A DNA stretch of 64,000 nt from Lytechinus pictus (lineage: Eukaryota; Echinodermata; Echinoidea; Temnopleuroida; Toxopneustidae), in assembly GCF_037042905.1 (NCBI RefSeq), contig NC_087257.1, positions 27,465,501 to 27,529,500 of the forward strand, read 5' to 3'. Under the pieces are notes generated by a model. The model saw only the letters and a list, made by a program, of their open reading frames with translations, had not been told where the DNA came from and did not search any database. Each line of letters opens with the position of its first letter. Positions within the stretch are counted from its first letter, which is position 1. The translations under genes were made by a program, and so were the position numbers. Positions 1 through 9,999 of the stretch are shown here, one piece after another.

Positions 1-566
1 GTTTGCTTAAAGGTAAAATTATCAGATATTTGTTTTAAATTTCCTGGATAGTAGTGTGTTTTCGCTCAACCATGGACCATACCACAAATGGCCCATGGCT
101 TAACTCAACTACGCGGAATCAATCCTTGCACACATCAAATGCATTGAAAATGCAAGTCAAATAACAATGAAAACCTAGGAGGTCTTTGTCGAAAATTGGT
201 GAGCAGAGACACCTGATTGTCCTAAGATTCGGAGCTGACGAAAAATGCAAATATGACGTTTGTCTAGAGTCACACTGCTGTTTTGACTCACTGATTATCG
301 ACAACGACTTCTTCTCTTTTCTCTTTTTTTTTTCTTTTGGTTGAAAGTTTACGGGGTGCACCCCCACGGCCGCACCTTCTGGATCTCGGGGCTTCGTCGT
401 GCATTATAAGAGTGAAACCTGAGCTATTGCCAAGACTGTGTTGTAATACTAATAAAAGAATGCTTACACTTGATGAGCTAAACTGTCAATGTTAGAATTT
501 CCATCCACATATTATTAATGGATGACAGAAATACGATATACTTTTCAATAAATGTCTGATATAGCT
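1..566. other. intergenic, no gene recognised
   Basis: No coding region or RNA gene could be supported. About 120 bp near 165-285 (core AGGTCTTTGTCG, then CAAATATG, then CGTTTGTC) resembles a stretch near 5846-5965 in the same orientation, so it is probably an interspersed repeat. Confidence 0.5.
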
Positions 567-844
567 CTGGGCCACGTCTTACAAAGAGTTACAATTGATC
601 CAATCAATCGTAACTCTATGGAAATCCATCAGTGTCATAATTTTTTCTATAGGAAATTTGCACAATGTCCTTTGTAAACAAAGAGAAGCACAGTGAATTT
701 TCAAGAAAACAAGGAATGCATGAATATATCATAGTTAGAAAATATTTTTAACAATCATTAATAATAATACATGTTGACGTTGCTGGCCATCCATAGTTGC
801 GATTGATCGGATCAATCATAACTCTTTGTAAGACGGGGCCCTGG
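567..844. repeat. foldback MITE, family A copy 1
   Basis: The two ends are inverted copies: the left end contains GTCTTACAAAGAGTTAC followed by GATCCAATCAATC, and the right end is its reverse complement and closes with GGGGCCCTGG. The interior has no reading frame. A second copy with the same ends lies at 5486-5751 in an intron of the HYKK-like gene. It is a non-autonomous palindromic element whose superfamily I cannot assign. Confidence 0.75.
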
Positions 845-1162
845 TGTGACAACTACAATGGCGCCTCCATCCGGGCTTCTCACTGGATGTTTTAACTGGC
901 GCCAAAAAGCATCTGTTGATTATTAGTTGCCGTTTGAAGATGATTACAGCAAGTCGTCGAAACTGTCGCAGGTGATAAAAAAACTATGTGACCTGTCTCA
1001 TAAAACTTTGTCACAATAACAAATTTGCAATAACGGTTTTACTGAAATCGATCAGTTTAATTGGCTGATAATAAACTTGTTATAGAAATTTTGTTTATTG
1101 TTATACTATAAGAAGCCTTTATGAATCGGGAACCTGGATTTTTTTATAAAGAACTACTGTCT
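845..1162. other. intergenic, nothing recognised
   Basis: AT-rich sequence between a foldback element and an AAT microsatellite. No exon, RNA gene or repeat family was recognised. Confidence 0.5.
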
Positions 1163-1164
1163 AC

Positions 1165-1218
<54 letters not shown>
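1163..1218. repeat. (AAT)n microsatellite
   Basis: About 18 uninterrupted AAT units. It sits directly upstream of the RLE-type LINE remnant, and a second AAT/GAT array flanks the other side at 2179-2264. Confidence 0.95.
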
Positions 1219-1235
1219 TATTATTATTAATATTA

Positions 1236-2081
1236 TTGGCACAACATCGACTGACACTACCCTACGATGAAAAAGAGAAGGCAAGACTTAAATGCTCCTT
1301 TCACAAGAAACTTCAAGAGCAACTTAAATCCAAGCGACTTCATGGCCACCATGAAAAACAGACGCATCGGGAGTTCGTAGACCAGAAAGACACACATCAA
1401 TGGCTTAAGTCGGCGGGACTAAGAGGTGAAACTGAAGGGTTCGTCTATGCTATTCAGGACCAGGTGGTGAGGACCCGTGCCTACGAAAAATCTATCCTCA
1501 GAAGAGACACAGACGACACTTGCAGGATGTGTGGAAAAGAGACCGAAACAATCATGCATTTGGTATCAGCATGTTCGACTCTTGCTGGAACTGAGTACAT
1601 CACAAGACATGACAATATTGCCAAAGTTATCCATTGGCAACTACTGAAGGATCGCGGTAAAATGACTTGTGATCACGCTTGGGAACATCAGCCACAAACG
1701 ATCACCACGATCAATAACAGCACCATATATTGGAACTGTGGCATACTAACGGATAGAACCATCAACTGCAACAAGCCGGACATCATCGTCAGAGACAACA
1801 ACGTAGTAAATATCATTGAGGTATCTGTTCCCCATGATATCAACATTGCTGTTAAGGAAAGAGACAAACGGCTCAAGTATCAAGACCTAAGGTTTGAGAT
1901 CGAGAGGATGTGGAACGTGAAAGCAGAGGTCACACCAGTCATCATTGGTCACTCAGGAATGGTGAAGAAGGGAATGGAAGCCTGCATAACCAAGATCTCT
2001 CCTCACCTTCGGATGTACGACATTCAGAAGGCAGCTATCTTGGGTACAACCAGATTGATAAGAAAGACTCTCGGACATTAG
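1236..2081 (+). mobile_element. 5'-truncated RLE-type non-LTR retrotransposon, C-terminal part of Pol
   Basis: An uninterrupted 281-codon frame with no proper ATG at its upstream end (the first codon is TTG), so it is a fragment of a longer polyprotein. Residues 96-113 form a CCHC knuckle (C96, C99, H108, C113). P181-D182, then IIEVSVP with E195, then K211 and KY at 214-215 fit the restriction-like PD-(D/E)xK endonuclease found after the reverse transcriptase in R2/R4/Dong-type elements. The reverse transcriptase itself is absent, consistent with 5' truncation during target-primed reverse transcription. The fragment lies between two AAT-type arrays. A host domesticated gene is possible but nothing supports one. 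Clade assignment is from motif recall only. Confidence 0.75.
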
Positions 2082-2177
2082 TAGTGTAAAGTTCCTAGTT
2101 GCACTTGAAATTACTTGGTGCTTTTTGTTAGAGCAAAGTTATTCAAGAAAAAAATACGGACTTGATCCTGTTTAGAG

Positions 2178-2178
<1 letters not shown>

Positions 2179-2235
<57 letters not shown>

Positions 2236-2264
2236 GTTAATAATAATAATAATAATAATAATAA
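2179..2264. repeat. (AAT)n/(GAT)n microsatellite
   Basis: Imperfect AAT and GATAAT units. The next 80 bp (about 2265-2345, with GGTATATTTACCCAGGG) look like the 3' tail of a retroelement oriented on the - strand, for which this array would be the terminal simple repeat. Confidence 0.85.
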
Positions 2265-2345
2265 CGGTATATTTACCCAGGGTAGCCACTTCAGTTCCGA
2301 AAATTGTTCTCCTAGCTGGCCCTGCTATTATCACAGTTGCGTATT

Positions 2346-3078
2346 GATCCAAGCATTTTGAGGAGGTTAAACATGGTGTATGACCGACCCACAACTGCCA
2401 AACTAACACATGCATTTGTTTCCTGTCACCTAGATTATTGTAACGCTATATTTTCTAACTTCCCTCGTACATACCTACTTCCGCTTCAACGGGTTCAAAA
2501 CTCTCCTGCTAGACTGGTCTCTCTCTGTAGGAAATCTGAGCATATAACCCCAATCCTACGTTCTCTCCACTGGCTCGATCCCCATACATCATCGTATATC
2601 TTTCAAAGTCCTCCTCCTTACCAACAAAATTCTTAATGGTCAATCCCCAAATATCTCACATATCTCATTTCTTTACGTTCTAGCACCTCCTCAAGACCCC
2701 TCCGTTCATCATTTACATTGCAGTTAACTCCTGGATCGCGAACTTCTACAAAATATGGTGACCGTGCTTTTTCTTCTATTGCCCCTTCTCTTTGGAACAA
2801 GTTACCCTCTTACATGCATAGTGCCAAGTCCGTCAGTCAGTTTAAGGCCCTGCTCAAAACATACCTTTTCAATCAATGAATCCCAGTTGTGGGTCGGTCA
2901 TTGGAGGTGCACACCAGTTCTAATCTGTTAGTATTTTTTTTCTCTCTTAATGATTTTTGTCACACCTTGTGTTATTATGCCCATTGATTTTTTTCCCACG
3001 TAAAGTTAAATTTAGAACACAGCGCGCTTAGAAACGCCCGTATTAAGCGCCCTATATAAATGTTTTGTATTATTATTG
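2346..3078 (+). mobile_element. CR1/L2-like LINE, 3' end with frameshift
   Basis: The first frame (about 2370-2600) encodes a typical end of a LINE reverse transcriptase: LDYCNAIF, then LQRVQNSPARLV, then HITPILRSLHWLD. After a frameshift near 2580-2650 it continues in another frame with YGDRAFSSIAPSLWNKLPS and KALLKTYLFNQ, then a stop at about 2879. The 3' tail contains AGCGCCCTATATAAATG and ends in TATTATTATT, typical of CR1/L2-type elements. It is dead because of the frameshift and lacks everything upstream of the palm/thumb. Confidence 0.85.
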
Positions 3079-3327
3079 GGGCAATATTTCTGAAAAGTAG
3101 CGAGCAAACAAAAAATTGGCTTAGAACTGCTTCTTGTGATAGATTTTGACAATATGTTTAGAAATTAAAATGATACTTCTCCATTTCCCCTATCCGACCT
3201 TCGAACGTTTTTGTGAGGAACGGATGGGGGGGGGGGTCTAGCATGTCCCACGTCCCCATCCCATGTACCCCATCCTGATACATGAATTTATTTTGCTGTA
3301 TTCATATTTGTGTCTTTAATTCATAAG

Positions 3328-3577
3328 GAGTTTATCAGCTACTACAACCAAAACATTTTGATTGAGGCCAGACGACCGTACCACCAGCCCGGGAGCCCCC
3401 CTGAGAAGTTTGTGCTGAAGCTCACCAATTCGGAAGAATCACAGCTCTTCTTATTGCACCAACAGCAGAATGAAATCTTGCTGGAGCTCAAGAAAGAAGG
3501 AATACCATGTTGCTGGCCTGTTCAGAATGCGGCTGGTACGGATCTGAGCTTGGAGAAGCTCTCGTTTAAACACAGAG
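3328..3577 (+). CDS. HYKK: HYKK-like exon A (N-lobe)
   Basis: Acceptor ...TTCATAAG and donor GAG|GTATTA give 83 codons plus one base. It encodes SYYNQNILIEA and FVLKLTN, matching the nucleotide-binding N-lobe strands of HYKK. The exon enters in phase 0, so at least one coding exon precedes it. Confidence 0.75.
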
Positions 3578-6500
3578 GTATTAAATGAAACGAGGCAAAT
3601 AAGTATAACTTTATGCCTACTTCTTAGGTATGAATGAAACAATTAACTCCAATCAACATCGATACACTCTTTAAGATGATTGGTCGAAATCACTGATCTG
3701 TACAGATCAGCGGTTAAAATAGTCAATGTGTTGGTAATGTGTGGACCAGCCCCCCCCCCCTCCCCCAGTAAAAATTAACCAAATGTTTTTTTTTTGGGGG
3801 GGGTGATGGGTACCCCATATAAAGCACCCATATTAGTTTTAGTCACATAATCAGTGACATAACATAAAAGATACAATCACAATGGCCTGAGCATTCATTT
3901 TAGGTATGAATTTTTATGGTAGATGGGGGGGGGGGAACTATTCAGGCGCATTTTTTTTTTTACAGATAATTAGAGATAATAACATGCATTCTACACTTTT
4001 CACCTAGAAACCGGAGGCTCCATGACAGGCTCGTTCATAGTCCGCATCTTGGGGTACATACCAGGACAATCTTCATGGGATGCACCTCTTCTTACCCCAA
4101 AGATATGCTACGAAGGTGGACAACTACTGGGTCAACTTTCTACCAATCTACAGGTGGGGCATGTCTTTATGAATATTCATTAGGTGGGCTGATGATGTCA
4201 TATCCCCACTTGTTCTTTTATATTTTATTATATGAAATTAGGTTTATTCAAAATTGTTCTACCAAGAACTAAAACAATTGGATTGACAACTGATTAAGTG
4301 CATTAGTTATTTATTGCCGCAACTTATTTCAACATAATGGAGACACATCATTTATTCATGTATGAACAAATAAAACATTTATTATTTCATGTAATAACTT
4401 AACAAAAAGGAAAGTGGTGATGTGACATCATCTGCCCACCTAATGAATATCCATGATGATGTGCATATGACTGTTTTCACAAAATATTGATAAACTTTAA
4501 AATTCAATAACTTCGTTATCCGATTTGTTATCCGATTTTGATGAAATTTTCAGCATTTTGCTCAGTGAATTTTAATCTATTTATTTAGATATAGATATTT
4601 TCAGCCCGGACCATCCCTTTAACTCCGGAGCAATTGACAAAATAGATAAATAAATGTACATTAAGAAGAAACAGATTTTGTCATTTTGTTTTAGGATATA
4701 GAATTTGTAATCTGTAAATCAAGAACACGTATGACATCATCACATCACAGAATTAAGATCGGTGAGAAGCATTTCGAAACCCGCTAATTTGTGTTTTGTG
4801 TTTTTCTCAGCTGGCAAGTGGTGGATCTATAATTTGTCAAAGTTCTATTTCATCTTCGGCTAGAAGTCTTTCCCCCGATGATCTGAAAGAAACCCAAACC
4901 CTGTTGGAAAGAATAACATTTCAAACAGTGCGTTCATAATGTATTCACACTGTGGACCATGTGAAAGTGTGATTCCGAAGTTGGTTAATTTAGTTAAAAT
5001 GCTCAAATTTAATAGCATGAAGACAATACACTGTAAACACATCTACAGTGTACTTCCTCAGATTGAATGTTCACAGTGTGTTCACATAAGTGGATCGACA
5101 GTGTGGAAATATGATTCACACCGTTATAATGCTCAAACTAGACCGTGTGAATGTAATTATTACACTCTGTTCTGCCGGTGTGAACACACTGTGGTACACT
5201 GTGTTCACACCGGCAGTGTACTTCAACTTCACGTCTCGAACCATCACAGTTATCAAACAGTTTGTCTTTCCTTCCAGAATATTTCTATTGACAAAACTGA
5301 GTCGATAAGAAGGAGTGAGGATCTGATCTGGTGTCTTAGTAATGTCCCAAGGTTAAGGGAATATCTCTTCGTGCTACAGGATAACAAAAAGAGGAGGGTC
5401 ATTGAGGATGTAATTGATGCCTTTGAAGAAAAGGTTTTAAAGATAGAACACAAATTGAGGAAAGGTAATTTAAACATGTCAAAATCCAGGGCCCCATCTT
5501 ACAATGAGTTGCGATTGATCTGATCAACCACAACTATGGACGGCCAGCAACGTCAACATCTAAAATACAAATTTATATGATGTATATTCATACATTCATC
5601 ATTCTCGATCTCTTGAAGATTCAGTGTGATTTTTTTTATTAACTAAGGAGATTAAGATAATTTCCTGTAGAAAAAATTATGGTATGGATGGATTTCCATA
5701 CAGTTGAGATTGATTGGATCAATCGTAACTCTTTGTAAGACAGGGCCCTGGTCACAACGTCGTGTAGGTTATTATCGTTGATTAGGGACTTTCGCACAGC
5801 GACATTCGGAGGATTCAAGAACACAGTAAATCTATTGGAAATGTACATAACAGCTGGGAGGTCTTTGTCGGAAATTGGTGAACCGGTTTCGTCCAAAGTT
5901 TCAGAGCAGATAACAATGCAAATATGTCGTTTGTCCAGAATCAAGGGCAACTGTCATTTCGATCCATAATTTTTTTCTCAAATACCTTTTTTTTGTTTTT
6001 TGGGTTATTTCTTTGTCATACCCCCTGGAGGATTTCTGACAACACATTTCCTCTGTTTTTCAATCCTCCATACGTTGCTGTGCAAAACTTACTTACTTTA
6101 ATATGTTCCGTGAATTTTTAGCTGAGATCCTATTGAGAACGTGTTGAGAACCCATAAAAATTACCAATATGATTGCTTTGTCATCCAGTATTAACTTCCA
6201 TGAAATCTCTAATTTTGAATGGCTGTTGACCATTGCTACCAGTGTAGTTGACAATGGATGGCAAAGATGTACCTCAGTGTAATAACGGATACCTTGGTGA
6301 GGAAATGTATCTAAATCTGCCACATGTCCAAATCAAAGAATAAAAATCACGAATGAAGTCCTTTGATTAATACCAAATCTGTCTTGATAGACCATTTTTT
6401 TAAATATGGTATATTTTGCATGGATGTTAAAAATCTTAGGCTTGTTGACACCCTTAATCGTTAATAATGATAATAAATCGTGTTTCTTCGTATCGCAGCG

Positions 6501-7088
6501 AGAAATACAAAAGTAATCTGAATTTTATCGTTCAAAGGAATGATCCACTCCGATTTCAGTGAATTCAACCTCCTGGTGCGAGATAGATCTCTGGAAGAAA
6601 ACTTCAGTGACGTCACAGATGACATCAAAGGAGACGTGGTAGGGATAATCGACTTTGATCACATGATGTATTCCTGTATCGTCTACGATATCGCTATATC
6701 GATCATGTACCTGATGCAGTGTACAAATCTCCAGTTGGATCCGGTTGAATCCGGCGGAATACGGCTCGCAGGATTCCTTTCGAAACGCGCACTCACGGAA
6801 TGCGAGTGGCGCGTTCTGTACTACTGCGTGGCCGCGCGCTTCGCGCAGTCCCTCGTTATTGGTCTTCATACCCACTCACTGCAACCACAAAACGACTACA
6901 TTCTCAGTAGCCAAAAGAAAGGCTGGCAAGTGCTCTTCGACTTCTGGGAACGAGATGCCCAAGATGTATATAGTCAGTGGAGAAAACAAAACCAGCATTA
7001 CAATCAGTTTCCCAAAGAGCAACCTATAGACGTCTGTGATATCGAAAAAGAAGAATTCAATAACAATGAGAACAACGAAAGATGTTGA
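3328..7088 (+). CDS. HYKK: hydroxylysine kinase-like protein (four C-terminal exons)
   Basis: Predicted to phosphorylate 5-hydroxy-L-lysine with GTP in lysine catabolism, by similarity to animal HYKK (AGPHD1), an aminoglycoside-phosphotransferase-fold kinase. Four exons splice in a consistent frame: 3328-3577, 4008-4153, 5278-5464 and 6538-7088, with junction phases 1, 0 and 1. They give about 377 residues. Visible landmarks are FVLKLTN with the ATP-binding Lys, WCLSNVPRLREYL, the catalytic loop HSDFSEFN (HxDxxxxN) and the metal-binding GIIDFDHM. The family is about 370 residues long, so roughly 45 N-terminal residues are missing upstream, while the C-terminal tail is longer and Asn/Glu-rich. 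I could not find the first exon, which may lie outside the window or beyond the LINE insertions at 1.2-3.1 kb. Introns carry three palindromic repeats. Another APH-family kinase is the main alternative. Confidence 0.8.
4008..4153 (+). CDS. HYKK: HYKK-like exon B
   Basis: Acceptor CACCTAG and donor CAG|GTGGGG. It encodes SFIVRILGYIPGQ and CYEGGQLLGQLST, matching the hinge region of HYKK (VRLLTYLPG, then YEIGKLAAKL). Confidence 0.8.
4171..4620. repeat. foldback MITE, family B copy 1
   Basis: Inverted arms at about 4171-4211 and 4411-4451 share ATTAGGTGGGC and GATGATGTCA. A tail follows to about 4620, ending near GGACCATCCCTTTAA. A related copy lies at about 18186-18640. It sits within an intron of the HYKK-like gene. 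Confidence 0.75.
4940..5220. repeat. CACTGTG-type repeat with a 17-bp perfect inverted repeat
   Basis: The region is built from GTGTTCACA/CACTGTG words and includes arms at 5172-5188 and 5200-5216 that are exact reverse complements around an 11-bp spacer. The same words make up the minisatellite at 16501-17190. The long open frame across it is intronic and is not a gene. Confidence 0.75.
5278..5464 (+). CDS. HYKK: HYKK-like exon C
   Basis: Acceptor TTTCCTTCCAG and donor AAAG|GTAATT. It encodes LIWCLSNVPRLREYLFVLQD, matching FIWNLKNVPLLEKYL of HYKK, followed by the helix leading to the catalytic loop. Confidence 0.85.
5486..5751. repeat. foldback MITE, family A copy 2
   Basis: Starts 22 bp after exon C. 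The ends are inverted copies (CCAGGGCCCCATCTTAC and GTAAGACAGGGCCCTGG), as in the element at 567-844. Confidence 0.8.
5846..5965. repeat. repeat shared with about 165-285
   Basis: AGGTCTTTGTCGGAAATTGG and the downstream CAAATATGTCGTTTGTC match the window's first few hundred bases with gaps. The nature of the repeat is unknown, and no exon is supported here because exons C and D already join without a gap relative to HYKK. Confidence 0.5.
6538..7088 (+). CDS. HYKK: HYKK-like terminal exon D with catalytic loop
   Basis: Acceptor TTCAAAG, two bases completing a Gly codon, then MIHSDFSEFN, GIIDFDHMMYS, the DIAISIMYLMQ helix and ARFAQSLVIG, ending at TGA 7086-7088. His and Asp of HSD and the Asn of SEFN are the expected catalytic and metal-binding residues, and DFD supplies the second metal-binding Asp. 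The last 35-40 residues are polar and Asn/Glu-rich and have no counterpart in the human protein. Confidence 0.87.
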
Positions 7089-7367
7089 TTGTTGTGGAGT
7101 AAAAAAAATATAGGGTCTACGTAGACGTACATGTAATTGTTTTTGAAACCCAAGAAATTCATTGTATGGGCCAATTTCTCTTTAAAACATTGAAAGTTTG
7201 ATTTAACGCTATTTAGATGTTGCATCTAATCATTATAACTATTATTTCATAAAGTCTTTTACAGGCTTCTTATCTTTCTATCATGTCTATTCATAATATC
7301 TTCCTTGTCTTTGGTTGTTCTACTATTCCCCCTTGCAATTCTCCAATCTTAACTTAACAATCGCTTA

Positions 7368-7694
7368 TTTAGATATTTATGTATAAAGATAGAGATGTAT
7401 CCGAATGGCTATTGTTGGGGTGGGGTGTCTGGTGAACAAGGGGATTGCTGTCAGCTTGTAGTTAGTCAATTGTACACATTCATATTGGATTAATTTGCCA
7501 ATTCCATGACTCTTTATATTCATTTTCTGTTAAAATAAGTTATACACTTGTATTACTTATTAAAAAGGAACACGAAGAGTCGTGGAAATTGCCAAAATGA
7601 ATGTGTACGACTCCCTTGTTCACCAGACAACCCTCACCCCAACATTAACATTCGGATACATCTATATTTTTGTAAAAAATTATAAATATCTAAA
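7368..7694. repeat. foldback element with about 80-bp arms
   Basis: Both ends carry TTTAGATATTTA and GATGTATCCGAATG followed by a TTGGGGTG tract and TCTGGTGAACAAGGG, in inverted orientation. It lies 280 bp past the HYKK-like stop codon, so it may be in the 3' UTR or immediately downstream. Confidence 0.8.
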
Positions 7695-8229
7695 TTGTTG
7701 TTTCATCATGACTTCATTCAAGTTCAAAGACACAATATATACATAAAGAGACCAGGTCCATCGTTTCCATTCCAAACAAATGGCAGGTCAGTACATGGAT
7801 TACAAGACAAGTAATACGTACATATATACCAATATAGAGAATTATTTAGAGTAACATAAATGCAGGAAAATAATTAGTTAAAGCTGTCGTTGATATCACG
7901 TTGGAAAAAAAACACTCAATCAGTCTTCTAAATCAGAGCTGGATATGTAAATGGAATTAATCAACTACTGCATACAACCTGAAATGTACAGACAACATTA
8001 CGAGAGGTGTTTTGTACCCAATTTCCACTACGGTATCTTCTTAATTATTATCATTATGTATACGGCTGTGATCATTATATGTTTTTGTGTATTCAAATCA
8101 ACTTGATAAGCTACTGACATCACAAAGTTATGAGAGTAATATTAGTAAAGTACATTTGCCTTGCGCAAAAAACATAGTTAGGCAAATTATCTTGGGCCCT
8201 CGGGGATGGTTACGGGTCCAAGTGACGTA
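7695..8229. other. intergenic, nothing recognised
   Basis: AT-rich sequence without a supported gene, RNA or repeat family. Confidence 0.5.
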
Positions 8230-8531
8230 CCTCCCCCCAGGTTCGCTCTTTTCTTGCGTAGAATATCGAAAAAGAGGAGAGTATGGCGAGTTTAGAAAGG
8301 GTATGGAAAAATTCTGTTGGTCGGACTTTTGAGCTTGTTGTTCTGAGGAGTTTTTTAAGGCGGTGTTTATTATTCCGGTCTACTAGGCCCCTTGCCCCGA
8401 CTTCTACGGCGTATAGAATGACTTCATGTACCCTGACGATTGACTCATACTTTGTGACTTTCCTTTGGTGTGCATCATCGATGTTGGTTTCAAATGGGAT
8501 TGTTAATTCGGTGATAATTATCTCTTTCTGA
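8230..8531 (-). mobile_element. LINE-type endonuclease remnant (downstream half)
   Basis: On the - strand an open frame without ATG reads EIIITELTIPFETNIDDAH, RKVTKYES, AVEVGARGLV and LKKLLRTT, resembling the PD-(D/E)xK endonuclease and end of RLE-type retroelement proteins (ELTVPWE, then K.KY). The upstream half continues across the foldback insertion at 14282-14345. One stop (TAA) lies at the junction, so the element was already dead or mutated there. Confidence 0.6.
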
Positions 8532-8556
8532 TCTTCCCGTTAAATGGGGACATCCC

Positions 8557-8663
8557 GATAGACCGCGGGTCCGATAGACCGCGGGTCCGTTAGACCGCGG
8601 GTCCGATAGACCGCGGGTCCGATAGTCCGCGGGTCCGATAGACCGCGGGTCCGATAGTCCGCA
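8557..8663. repeat. 16-bp tandem array, left arm
   Basis: About 6.7 copies of GATAGACCGCGGGTCC with point variants (GTTAGACC, GATAGTCC). Confidence 0.95.
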
Positions 8664-8795
8664 GTGTGTGTAAAATTATGATCAGACATATCAAATGTCA
8701 TCGAGAGGTCCAAAGGTCAAATTATACGAGGCCATGGGGTTCTATCAGGTGCGGATCCATGGGGGCCGAGGGGGAACTGCCTCACCCCCCCCCCC

Positions 8796-9545
8796 ACACT
8801 CCCAGCTCAAAAAAGAGGGGGGAAGAGGGGAAAAGGGAGAGAATAAAAAAAAGAGGAAGTTGGGAAAAGAAGAGAATAGAAAAGAGAGTAAGAAGGAGAA
8901 AGTAAGAGAAGAAAAAAAGAGAAGAAAAAGGGGAAAGGAAAGACAAAGAAAAAAAGGAGAAGAAAAGGGGAAAGAAGAGGAAAAAAGAGGAGGGAAAGGG
9001 AAGAGAAGAAAAGAAAGGAGAAAGGAAAAGGAAGAAAAAAAAGGAAGGAAGAGAAGAATATTTAAATAGAGAGGAAGATGGGAAGAAAGATAAGAAAAAA
9101 GAGAAAGAGGAAGAGGGGAAAAGAAGAGAAGAAAGAGAGAGAGGGAGAAAGGGGAGGGAGAGAAGGAAAAAATATTAAAAGAGAAAAAAGGGGGAAAGGA
9201 AAGAAAAAGAAAGAGGGAGAAGTAAAGGGGGAAAGAGAAAAAAGTGGAAGAGGGAAAAGAAAGAAAAGAAAAGAACAGAATAACGAAAAGGGGGAAAAGA
9301 AGAAGAAAAAAGAGGAAGGAAGAGAATAATATTTAAAGAGAGAGGAAGATGGGAAGAAAGATAAGAAAAGAGAGAGAGAGAGGAAGAGAGGAAAAGAGAA
9401 GAAAAAAGAGAGAGTAAGGGGGTAAAGAAAAGATGGGGGAAGAGCAGAAAAGAGGGAAGAGAAGAAAAGAGGGAAAAGAAGAGGGGGAAAGAAAGAGAGA
9501 AAGAAAGAGAAAGGAAGGAAGGTGAATGAGGATAAGAGAAAGAAA
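8796..9545 (+). repeat. about 750-bp purine (GA) tract
   Basis: Almost pure A/G on the + strand. The Lys/Arg/Glu-rich frames on this strand and Ser/Phe/Leu-rich frames on the other come from base composition and are not genes. Confidence 0.9.
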
Positions 9546-9999
9546 AGGAGATGGGAAACGGAAGAGGGAGATGTTGATGGAGCCAAAATGACGTTTGAAC
9601 TATGGGGCGCCGAATTGATGTTCGATCTAGTAAGGCACCAAATTGATGTTCGAACTAGGGGAGCGCTAATTTGAATTTTGACCATAATGCGAAAAATACA
9701 TGTTTCAGAGAGGGGGAGGGAGGGCAAAGTTATATTTCACATGGGGGCGCCAAGTTTATGTTCAACCGAGAGCGCCAAATTGACCTTGAACTTCATGCAA
9801 ATTCATTTTCGACCGGGGGCGCAACATTGCTCGTATTGCCTGTTAATAGTGAAATATATGTCCTGCCCAAAAAACTTAAATTAATGCGGCTGAATTAAAA
9901 TATCCCGTTTTTACGATGACAGAAAAAACAATGTTTTCGAGTTTTAAGTCTGTTTAGCGAGATAGATACCCTGTTCAGGGTCACAAAAAGTGTTATTAT

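Noticed and set aside
4939-5277. Upstream part of a 194-codon + strand frame
   Set aside because: The HYKK-like exon starts at 5278 after a clear acceptor; the rest is intronic repeat.
5778-5969. Frame near the HYKK-like gene as an extra exon
   Set aside because: Exons C and D join in phase with no gap relative to the family, and part of the frame is a repeat also seen at 165-285.
9062-9727. 221-codon Ser/Phe/Leu-rich - strand frame and Lys/Arg/Glu-rich + strand frames
   Set aside because: They come from a purine-only tract inside a transposon; composition alone explains them.
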